64,000 nucleotides of DNA from CAZYQW01 sp964649825. GTDB lineage: Bacteria; Planctomycetota; B15-G4; JADJEK01. Where the stretch lies: NCBI GenBank assembly GCA_964649825.1, contig CAZYQW010000116.1, positions 22,078 through 86,077 on the forward strand, read 5' to 3'. The position numbers were made by a program, and so were the translations under genes. A model generated the notes under the pieces. It worked only from the letters and a program-made list of their open reading frames with translations. It was not told where the DNA came from and ran no database searches. Positions 28,845-36,199 of this stretch are shown here, piece after piece; position 1 is the first letter of the stretch; every line of letters begins with the position of its first letter.

Positions 28845-28926
28845 GCCGACCAGCTTAAGGAGCGAGCCGGAATCCGCGCCTGGTTTCGGACCGGCGAACC
28901 GCGCGGGCGCCTCGGTCCGACGCGGG

Positions 28927-29859
28927 TCAGTCGCCGGCGGCCGGCGGCGGGCGCAGCGGCGGGGGAAGACCGCAGGTGACGCGAACGGAGCGACCGTCGC
29001 CGGGATGGGGAAAGACGAGCGTCGCCGCGTGCAGCCAGTAGCCGAGGTCGCTCGGCAGCGCGGCGCGGTCGACGTCGGGGACGCCGCCGGCCCGGTAGAG
29101 CGGATCGCCGACCAGTGGATGCCCCGCGTGCGCGAGGTGGATCCGGATCTGATGCGCCCGTCCGGTGGCGATCCGGACGCGGACGCGGCTCGTCGTCCCG
29201 CCGAACGTCACGTCGTCGCTCTCGAGCGTCTCGACGTCGGTCCGCGCGGGGCGGCCGGTCCGGACGGCCGCGAGCACGCGGCCCACGCGAGGGTGGGGGA
29301 GGAATCCGATCGGGGCGGTCACCTCGAACCGCGAGGGGGGTCGGCCGGCGACGCGGCCGACGTAGATCCGCTCGACGCGGTCCTCCTGGAAGGCAAGGCT
29401 GAGCGCGGCGCGGGCCGGCCGCGTGCGCGCGCAGAGGACGATCCCCGACGTCCCGGTGCCGAGGCGGTGCACCGGCCGGTAGCCAGGAAACCGCTTCGCG
29501 ACCAGGCGCAGCAACGTGTGCTCGAAGAACCGGCCGCCCCCGGGGAGAGTGGGGAGTCCGCGCGGCTTTGCCACGGCGAGGACGACGGCGTCGCGGTGGA
29601 GCACGGCGAGGTCGAGGGGGACGTCGGGCTCGATCCACGGCGGTCGTCGCCAGAGGATCGGCTCGCCCTCGCGCATCCGCCGGTCGGGGGAGACGCGCTC
29701 GTCGCCCACCGCCACCGCGCCGCTCTCGATCCGCCGCCGCCATTCGTCAGCGTCGGCGTGGGGGAAGCGACGCGCGAGGAGATCGAGCAACCGGACGCCA
29801 TCCTCCTCGCGACGGACGCGGTGACGGTGGATGAAACCGTGGTTCCAATGATCCGGCAT
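28927..29859 (-). CDS. RluA-family pseudouridine synthase variant (HRLG motif)
   Basis: The product has 310 residues. ATG 29859 has a good ribosome site (GAGGGAG, 9 bases upstream); a longer frame exists but lacks one. An S4-like N-terminal part (~15-70) precedes the synthase domain: VLAVAKPRGLPTLPGG, then YRPVHRLGTGTSGIVLCARTR (in the H-R-L-x-TSG motif), GRAHQIRIHLAHAGHPLVGD and GYWLHAATLVFPHP. In RluA proteins the residue after HRL is the catalytic Asp; here it is Gly (about residue 134). A subgroup of RluA-like proteins with HRLG/TSG wording is known to me from cyanobacteria and plants, so the change may be lineage-typical rather than decay. Confidence 0.85.
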   Translation of the reverse strand: MPDHWNHGFIHRHRVRREEDGVRLLDLLARRFPHADADEWRRRIESGAVAVGDERVSPDRRMREGEPILWRRPPWIEPDVPLDLAVLHRDAVVLAVAKPRGLPTLPGGGRFFEHTLLRLVAKRFPGYRPVHRLGTGTSGIVLCARTRPARAALSLAFQEDRVERIYVGRVAGRPPSRFEVTAPIGFLPHPRVGRVLAAVRTGRPARTDVETLESDDVTFGGTTSRVRVRIATGRAHQIRIHLAHAGHPLVGDPLYRAGGVPDVDRAALPSDLGYWLHAATLVFPHPGDGRSVRVTCGLPPPLRPPPAAGD

Positions 29860-29988
29860 GCGGATCGCGCTCCCTCGGCGTGCCTTTCGCACGGCGGCGC
29901 GAGACCGTACCATGCGTCGGCGTTTCTGCCGCACGGCCGGCGTCGCGGAAGATCGAGGAACCCAGGCTTGGAACGGATGGGAGACCGG

Positions 29989-30429
29989 ATGGAAGACCGG
30001 CCGTGGTACGGATCGGGACTACGCTTCACCTGCGGCCGCTGCGGCAACTGCTGCTCGGGGACGCCGGGGACGGTGCTCTTCGCGCCGAACGAGCAGAACG
30101 CGATCGCCCGCTTCCTCGGCATCTTGCCGTTCGAGTTCCTGCAGCGCTACGCACGTCGCGTGAACGGCCACTGGTCCTTGACCGAGGTCGAACGCGATGG
30201 AAGCTACGACTGCGTGTTCCTGACCCGCGACGCCGGCGGTCGTGCCGGGTGCGCGATCCATCCGGTGCGGCCCACTCAGTGCCGCACGTGGCCGTTCTGG
30301 CCCGAGAACCTGAAGGACCGCCGGGGCTACGAGAGGTTGGCCGACGGGTGCACTGGCGTTCGCGACGGCTTGAACGGCTCGGGCCGGCCGTTCACGCGAC
30401 GCGAGATCGACGACCAGGCGGAGTCGTGA
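29989..30429 (+). CDS. YkgJ-type cysteine-cluster protein
   Basis: The product has 146 residues from ATG 29989, preceded by GGGAG at 5 bases; an ATG at 29977 is also possible. The N-terminal motif FTCGRCGNCCSG and the later pair GCAIHPVRPTQCRTWPFWP are the conserved Cys sets of the YkgJ/UPF0153 family, which probably bind zinc or an Fe-S cluster. The biochemical role is unknown. It stands alone on the plus strand between minus-strand genes. Confidence 0.85.
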   Translation: MEDRPWYGSGLRFTCGRCGNCCSGTPGTVLFAPNEQNAIARFLGILPFEFLQRYARRVNGHWSLTEVERDGSYDCVFLTRDAGGRAGCAIHPVRPTQCRTWPFWPENLKDRRGYERLADGCTGVRDGLNGSGRPFTRREIDDQAES

Positions 30430-30532
30430 GACGGTCGGACCTCAGGAACGGAGGCGCCTCACGCCAAGGAGGAGCACCGCCCCAGGAGCGGAGAGGGCCG
30501 CACGCATCGGGAAGTGACCCTTGAGCGGCCCC

Positions 30533-33500
30533 CTACTTCGCGGCCTCGAGCGTGAGCGACCGGATCCGCGGCAGCGATCCCCACGTCGCGAAGCCGACGC
30601 GGTGCCGGTTCGGGATCGGCCGGATCGGCACCGCGTCGAAGAGCGTGCTGTCGTTGAACCGGACGCTGGCCCGCCGGCCGACGTGGATCAGCTCGAGCTC
30701 GTTCTCGTCGCGCGGCTCGAACGCGATCGCCGGGGTCTGGAACACGAGCCGGTCGTAGCGCTCGAGGCGCGCCGACAGCTCGCCACCCTTGCCGGGCACG
30801 AGGATCAACGTCCAGCCCGAGAGGCCGTCGTCATTCCCCTCGCCCATGAACGTCACCAGGACCTTCGGCGCGTTGTCGCCGTCGCGCTCGAACGCGAGGA
30901 CGAGGCGGAAGTCGTCGACGTCCTCCGTCGACCTCTCCTTGATCCAGGCCAGGTTCGACGGCGAGTCCTTTGGGAAGCCCGGACGGACGGTGTACTTCCG
31001 CCACGCGACCCGCTTGTCGGTGGAGGCGCCGAACAACGCCTTGTTCCGGACCTCGAATCGACCGACCGTCGCGTCGATCTTGCCGCCGAGGGACGACTTG
31101 AACGACTGCCGCAGGAGCGTGCTCCATTGGACGGGGTTGGTGGGGTGGGCGGGGGCGTCGGGGTGCGACGTCGCCGTGGCGGCCGGCGGCTCGGTGTCGA
31201 CGCGCAGGTTCTCCACCGGCGTCCCGTCCAATCGCGTCAGCGCGCACGCGAATCCCGCCGGACCGTACCGGTTGCGGACCTTCACGAGCAGCTTGTTCCG
31301 GCCCGCGACGAGCCGAACCGGCAGGCGGATCGCGTCGGGCACGTTCGCGTAGGGCCCCCGCCAGGTGAAGTGCGAGCTGCCGTTCGCGCCGCGTTCGTGG
31401 TAGCTGCCGACGCGCTCGTCGTTCACGAACAGGAACAGGTCGTCGTCGGCGCGTAGATGGGCGACGGCGTCCGTCGGCGCGTCGACGGTGACGTGGCACA
31501 GCGCGTACGTCGCCGTGTCGACCTGGTAGTTGAACTCGATCGCGATCCATCCGATCGGCGTCCGGATCACCGGGGCGTACGTTTGCGGGTCGCGCCAGGA
31601 GCAGATGTTGTTCTGGACGGTGTACTGCTTGGCGTAGTCGACGTCGGACTCGGGCGGGAAGACCGCGGCGCCGGGATCGACGCCGCGCTCCGAGAACGGG
31701 CCGATCACCTTCCAGTCGTAGATGAGCCCCAGGCGCTCGTGCCCGAACCGCTCGACGGCCGCGGGGTCGTCCTTGCCGGCGCGGCGCAGGAGCTCGCGGT
31801 AGAGCAGGTCGCGCGGCAGCGGCGAGTTCGGGAACTCCTCGAACGCGTCGCGAAACGCGTCGAGCTGGCCCCGTTCGAACGCCTCGAGCTCCACGCCGAG
31901 CGCGACGCGGTCCGCGTCGCGAAGGGGCCAGCGGAACGAGACCAGGTCGTCGAACGCGCGCGGCCCGAACGCGCGCATCAAGTAGAACGCGAACGCGCGC
32001 GCGATGAACGGCTCGCGGCCGTCGCGGACGGGAGCGGCGCGGTAGTCGCGGAAGAACCGTCGGTACGGCTTCCAGTCGTGACCGTGCGGGCTCTTCGAGT
32101 ACGCCTCGAGGAAGTGGAGGAAGAACCCCGCGCTCGGCCCGTAGTTCGGGATCCTCCAGTACTCCAGGTCCCGGGCGAGGTAGTCGCGGCGGAACGCGTC
32201 GAGGTTCGACTCGAACGAGTGCAGGCCGTCGCCCTTCTGCGCCAGCGCCTCGAAGCAGTACGCGGCGCCCAAGTTCGCGAGCCCCTCGCGGAACCCGTCG
32301 AAGATCGGGTTGGTGTCGTCGATGCAGTGCGTGAGCTCGTGGTAGAAGAGGCCGGTGTCGACGCGAGTGTCCTTCGCCTCGGGATCGGCGCGTCCGATGT
32401 CGATGATCTTGCCGCCGCCCACGCCGCCGCCGAAGTCCCACAGTTCCTTGAAGTAGACCGTCACGCGGTCGCCCCCCGGGTTCGGAACGCGCCCGAAGAG
32501 ATCGGTGAGGAACACGTACGCGAGGTCGAAGTGGAGCTTCGACTTCGCGGGGATGCCGTCGAGCAGGCGCTTGGGTCCGATGAAGAGGAAGCGGTGCGTC
32601 GGGAGGATCACGGTGCGTCCCCAGCACGGGTGGTCGAGCGCGGCGTCGACCGCGGCTTGCTCCTCGCGCGGCATGCTCGCGAGCATCGCCTTCTCGCACG
32701 CCTCGATGCGCGCGTAGATGACGTCCGTGATCGTGCGGTCCTCGGAGTACCGCAGCTTCTTGTAGAGGGCGCGTGCGGCCGCGTGGCGTCCCTTCTTCGT
32801 CCACGCGTCGGCGCGGTCGAGCAGCTTCCTCGTCAAGCCCAGGTCCTCGGCCGCCTTCTGGACGTCGGCCGCGTCGGTCGCGTCCTGCTCCTCGTACAGC
32901 CTCGTACGCACGTCCTCGAGGTCCTGCTCGGCACGCTTCGCGTCATCGAGCGCGCCGATCACCGCCTCGTCCGCCGCCTCCGCGAGCGTGCCTCCGACGA
33001 TCGTGAGCAGCGCGAGCGCGCCGCGATAGAGGCGCCGATCGAACATGCGTCCCGCCTCGAGCCTGAGGTGGCGGACCTTCTCGTCCTGCACGCGGGCGTC
33101 GACGATCCTCTGCTCCTCGATCGACACCGGCCGCGGCGGAAGGTCGCCGAGCTTGAGCAGTTCGTCGCGGAATCGGTACTTGACGTCGTCCTCGGTCGCG
33201 AGACGGAGCCCGAGCTCGAGGACGTCCCAGGCGTCGCCCGTCCGGCCGGCCGCCTTGAAGTCACGCGCGCGCGCGATGAGGGCGTCGATGCGGTCGGTGG
33301 AGTCGACCGGATCGAACCGAGGCGCCTTCATCTCGGCGACGGGCGCGAGCCCCGATCCGTACGGCCAGCTCTCGGCGGGGGGGAGGACGACCTTCCGTTC
33401 GGGATCGAAGAACCCGATTCGGACTTCGAGCTCGGTGTCCGCCGCGAGCGTCATCTCCTTCGGGAACGCGGTGTCCAGCGCGTAGCGCACGACGCGGCCT

Positions 33501-33775
33501 TTGCGCCATCGCTTCGTCGGCGGGTCCGGCACGTGGTCGCGCACGATGATCTCGCGGGTCCCGAGCCCGACGACGAGTCGGACCACGTAGGCGGCGCCGA
33601 CGTCCGCCAGCGGCATGAATGAGAGGTCGAAGCGGAAGATCCCGGTCGTCGCGAGGTCGGCGTCGTCGACGGTGACCGCGACGGTGACGGGAACCTCCTC
33701 GTCGCCGGCTTCGACCTGCGCGCGCGCCGGGCCGGCGAACGCGGCGGCGAGCAGCAGGAGGGTGATCCGGCTCAC
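30533..33775 (-). CDS. secreted HELTH gluzincin-like peptidase, large multidomain
   Basis: The product has 1080 residues. It starts with GTG 33775 overlapping the stop of the upstream dioxygenase gene (GTGA), and the N-terminus is a clear signal peptide (LLLLAAAFAGPARAQ). After an N-terminal beta domain and a helical TPR-like region (~150-400) lies a peptidase-like domain with LFYHELTHCIDD and, about 15 residues on, GFREGLANLGA, i.e. HExxH plus a downstream Glu as in gluzincins. Two beta-sandwich, carbohydrate-binding-like domains follow (~720-880 and ~900-1080). It is the last gene of a five-gene overlapping operon. It may degrade envelope or extracellular polymers; the target is unknown. 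Confidence 0.78.
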   Translation of the reverse strand: MSRITLLLLAAAFAGPARAQVEAGDEEVPVTVAVTVDDADLATTGIFRFDLSFMPLADVGAAYVVRLVVGLGTREIIVRDHVPDPPTKRWRKGRVVRYALDTAFPKEMTLAADTELEVRIGFFDPERKVVLPPAESWPYGSGLAPVAEMKAPRFDPVDSTDRIDALIARARDFKAAGRTGDAWDVLELGLRLATEDDVKYRFRDELLKLGDLPPRPVSIEEQRIVDARVQDEKVRHLRLEAGRMFDRRLYRGALALLTIVGGTLAEAADEAVIGALDDAKRAEQDLEDVRTRLYEEQDATDAADVQKAAEDLGLTRKLLDRADAWTKKGRHAAARALYKKLRYSEDRTITDVIYARIEACEKAMLASMPREEQAAVDAALDHPCWGRTVILPTHRFLFIGPKRLLDGIPAKSKLHFDLAYVFLTDLFGRVPNPGGDRVTVYFKELWDFGGGVGGGKIIDIGRADPEAKDTRVDTGLFYHELTHCIDDTNPIFDGFREGLANLGAAYCFEALAQKGDGLHSFESNLDAFRRDYLARDLEYWRIPNYGPSAGFFLHFLEAYSKSPHGHDWKPYRRFFRDYRAAPVRDGREPFIARAFAFYLMRAFGPRAFDDLVSFRWPLRDADRVALGVELEAFERGQLDAFRDAFEEFPNSPLPRDLLYRELLRRAGKDDPAAVERFGHERLGLIYDWKVIGPFSERGVDPGAAVFPPESDVDYAKQYTVQNNICSWRDPQTYAPVIRTPIGWIAIEFNYQVDTATYALCHVTVDAPTDAVAHLRADDDLFLFVNDERVGSYHERGANGSSHFTWRGPYANVPDAIRLPVRLVAGRNKLLVKVRNRYGPAGFACALTRLDGTPVENLRVDTEPPAATATSHPDAPAHPTNPVQWSTLLRQSFKSSLGGKIDATVGRFEVRNKALFGASTDKRVAWRKYTVRPGFPKDSPSNLAWIKERSTEDVDDFRLVLAFERDGDNAPKVLVTFMGEGNDDGLSGWTLILVPGKGGELSARLERYDRLVFQTPAIAFEPRDENELELIHVGRRASVRFNDSTLFDAVPIRPIPNRHRVGFATWGSLPRIRSLTLEAAK

Positions 33776-34602
33776 GGTTCGTTCGAGCGGCGCTCGCCGT
33801 CGCCGCCAACCCGACCGAGGACTTCGAGCGAATCGTTGTGCGAGTGCGTGAAGCCGCGCCGGCGTTCCTCTTCGACCGTGGCGCGCGCGCGGAACGCGAC
33901 CACGTACGCGCGCCGCCACCGGTCCGATCGGTTCGGCCCCGAGCCGTGGAGGACGCGCTCGCAGTGCACCGTGACGTCACCGCGCCGGATCATGGCCGGC
34001 ACGACGCGATCCCGCGAGTCGTCGACGTCCGCGACCAGCGTGTGCGACTCGTCACGCGATCCGGCCCGCGGCCGGTGCGGCCGCAGCGCGGACTCGCGGT
34101 GCGACCCCGGCACGAACCGCATGCAGCCGTTGTCGACGTCGGCGTCGTCCAGCGCGAGCCACAGCGTCGCGGTGCGGGTGTCGGGCGTGACCGGCCAGTA
34201 CGCGAGGTCCTGGTGCCATTCGAACACGCCGTCCGCGCGGCGCGGCGGCTTCGCGAGGAGCTGATCGTAGTCGAGCACCATGTCGTCGCCGAAGAGCTGC
34301 GATGCGATCGCCGCCGCCCTCCGTTCGTACAGGTTGCCGCGCCAGGCCGGGTGGTAGACGCGGGGGAGCATGACGTTGACGATCGAGTACTCGTGCACCG
34401 GTCGAGCGTAGTCGCCGGACATGTCGCAGAAGTCCCGGCCGACGACCGCGATCTCACGGCGCAGGAACCGCTGGTACACCGCCTCGATCACGGCCAGTTC
34501 GTCTTCGGCGAGGACCCCTTCCAGATGGACGTAGCCGTCCACGTGGAAGCGCCGGATCTCCGCCTCGCTCACGCGATACTGGTCGCCGTCCCGCCCGCTC
34601 AC
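33772..34602 (-). CDS. phytanoyl-CoA dioxygenase (PhyH)-like Fe(II)/2-oxoglutarate enzyme
   Basis: The product has 276 residues, with a GTG start overlapping the upstream stop (GTGA). The N-terminus IRRFHVDGYVHLEGVL is typical for PhyH proteins. The iron-binding His-x-Asp is in FEWHQDLAYWP, the second His in VLHGSGPNRSDRWRRAYVV, and the Arg for 2-oxoglutarate is likely in the same segment. GCMRFVPGSHRESAL is another family hallmark. It hydroxylates a small molecule or lipid; the substrate is unknown. The coupling to a degenerate receiver gene before it and a large peptidase-like gene after it is unusual. Confidence 0.88.
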   Translation of the reverse strand: MSGRDGDQYRVSEAEIRRFHVDGYVHLEGVLAEDELAVIEAVYQRFLRREIAVVGRDFCDMSGDYARPVHEYSIVNVMLPRVYHPAWRGNLYERRAAAIASQLFGDDMVLDYDQLLAKPPRRADGVFEWHQDLAYWPVTPDTRTATLWLALDDADVDNGCMRFVPGSHRESALRPHRPRAGSRDESHTLVADVDDSRDRVVPAMIRRGDVTVHCERVLHGSGPNRSDRWRRAYVVAFRARATVEEERRRGFTHSHNDSLEVLGRVGGDGERRSNEP

Positions 34603-34901
34603 GTGAACCCTTTGATGATCCCACGCAGGAACGGCAGCATTCCCTCGGGTCCCGATGCCCGGTCCTTCAAGTGAATGCAGAGTTCGTCGCGGATGGATGC
34701 GATGACCGTGCAGATCTCGTGACGATCGGCGTCCTGGACCACGCCGGCAACGACGACGAGGTCGATCGCCTCATGCTCGAGTCGATCGAGCACCTCGTCG
34801 GCGTTCATCACGCCGAACAACTGGACGCCGTCGGCCTCCAGCTCCTCCGTCAACTTCGCGGCTTCGTCGGGCGTGCGCCCGACCAGAAGGATTCCGGTCA
34901 T
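34599..34901 (-). CDS. receiver-fold-like protein lacking phospho-acceptor
   Basis: The product has 100 residues from ATG 34901 with a strong ribosome site (GAGGAG, 5 bases upstream). GILLVGRTPDEAAKLTEEL at the N-terminus mirrors strand 1 and helix 1 of a receiver, and IDLVVVAGVVQDADRHE resembles the acceptor strand, but both acidic metal ligands and the acceptor Asp are absent (Gly-Arg and Ala-Gly instead). It may be a phosphorylation-independent protein-binding module. Its stop overlaps the dioxygenase start, so the two are probably made in a fixed ratio. Confidence 0.55.
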   Translation of the reverse strand: MTGILLVGRTPDEAAKLTEELEADGVQLFGVMNADEVLDRLEHEAIDLVVVAGVVQDADRHEICTVIASIRDELCIHLKDRASGPEGMLPFLRGIIKGFT

Positions 34902-34944
34902 GCGATCTCCTCGCGAGGAACGCTCGGTGGTTGCTCGCCCTTCG

Positions 34945-35166
34945 TCATCGTGCATCCGACGACGCGGGGTCCGGGCGGCGACGATCGTACAAACCGCAGG
35001 GCTCGCCCGATGCGCGCAGAACCACGTGCGACGGCAGGTCGCGGCTCTGGAATCCGTAGGCGCGGCACCCGCGCGGATGCGTTGGTTCCCAGGTCACGTA
35101 GTAATGACGGCACTGGAGGCACCGCGGCTCCTCGGAGCGAGCCCCGGCGCCGGTCGAACGGTTCAC
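34945..35166 (-). CDS. small CxxC...C..C zinc-ribbon-like protein
   Basis: The product has 73 residues. The GTG at 35166 overlaps the stop of the upstream secreted-protein gene (GTGA), which decides the start. The core CLQCRHYYVTWEP, GCRAYGFQSRDLPS and SGEPCGLY has four conserved-looking Cys positions. I recall short bacterial proteins with the pattern CxxCxxFYVTWxxxxPxGCKAxGFKSxxxPSxxVxxxSGxxCxxF, sometimes mislabelled as uracil-DNA glycosylase. The function is unknown; metal binding is likely. It ends 43 bases before the next gene of the operon. Confidence 0.7.
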   Translation of the reverse strand: MNRSTGAGARSEEPRCLQCRHYYVTWEPTHPRGCRAYGFQSRDLPSHVVLRASGEPCGLYDRRRPDPASSDAR

Positions 35167-36059
35167 TTCACCTTCATCTTCAACGGATTCGTCGCGGAGA
35201 GCCCGGCCGGCGCGCCGGCGTCGGGGAACAATGCCTGAAGGTAGACGTCGCCGGCGGGCGTGTCCGCCGGCAGGACGCCGGTGTAGACGATCACACCGGC
35301 GGCCGACACCGGCGCCGGAATGATGAGCGGCGTGAGGGGGAGGATCTGGAGCGCACAGCCCGGCACGACCTCGGCCGCGCCGGTTCCCGTGCCGACGAAC
35401 ATCAGTCCCGCCGCGTTGCCGACGACGGCCTCGATCCGCAGGGTGATCGTCGTGCCGGGGGACGGACAACCGAACCCCTCGAGCTTCGGGACGACGCCGT
35501 TGGTCCCGGCGCATCCGCTGCCGAGGGGCACGAACGAGCAGTCGTCGCAGTACATGCGCACCTTCCAGTGATGAAGGTTGGACTGGAAAGGTCCATTCCA
35601 GTTCGCGCCCCCATCGAACGATCCTTTGTAGACCTGCCCGACCGTCGTCTTCGGCGGGTCGACGGCGGCCTGCGCGCCTCCCGGGTTGCCCCACACGATC
35701 CAGTACCGCGCGCCCGCCTCGAGCAGCACGGGGTTGTTCAACACTGCGCCCTGCCAGGAGTTGATCGAGCTCATGTGCCAGGTGCCGACCCCGAGGGACG
35801 CGCCCGGCTGATTCAATACCGAGTCGTCCGTCCAGATGCCGAGGGTCGCGGTTCCGTTCGATTCGCCGGTGAACGTCTCCATGCTCGTCACGACGGTCGC
35901 GGCGGTCGCGTGGAACTGCCACGCGATCAGCGTCGCACCCATGGACATGTTGTCGTTGAAGGCGTTCCCGTCGTTTTGGGTGGTGCACGGCGGGGCCTGA
36001 CCGGACGCGACGGTCGAGAGAGCGCCCGCGAGGAACACGGCGAGGAATGGGCGTCGCAT
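35163..36059 (-). CDS. secreted protein with shared C-terminal domain
   Basis: The product has 298 residues. The signal peptide (FLAVFLAGALSTVASG) is followed by a beta-rich domain (about 25-170) with several Trp/Tyr residues, and a GSGCAGTNGVVPKLEGFGCP segment that starts the C-terminal ~120-residue domain. That domain ends GLSATNPLKMKVK and resembles the tails of the secreted protease and the FG-GAP protein (G-C-x-GTxG...P, then Gly-rich strands, a QALFPDAG-like strand and a final NxLxxxV). The function is unknown. It is the first gene of the five-gene minus-strand operon. Confidence 0.75.
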   Translation of the reverse strand: MRRPFLAVFLAGALSTVASGQAPPCTTQNDGNAFNDNMSMGATLIAWQFHATAATVVTSMETFTGESNGTATLGIWTDDSVLNQPGASLGVGTWHMSSINSWQGAVLNNPVLLEAGARYWIVWGNPGGAQAAVDPPKTTVGQVYKGSFDGGANWNGPFQSNLHHWKVRMYCDDCSFVPLGSGCAGTNGVVPKLEGFGCPSPGTTITLRIEAVVGNAAGLMFVGTGTGAAEVVPGCALQILPLTPLIIPAPVSAAGVIVYTGVLPADTPAGDVYLQALFPDAGAPAGLSATNPLKMKVK

Positions 36060-36199
36060 TTTCTATTCTCCACGACATCCGAACGATCTGCCGACAGTCT
36101 ATCGGGGCCGACCTAGCGGCCGTCGTTCAATCCTGGGCCTGGGCGATCGGGCCGTGACGAGCATTTCCGGCGATCCGAAGGGGCGATACTCTCTCACCG

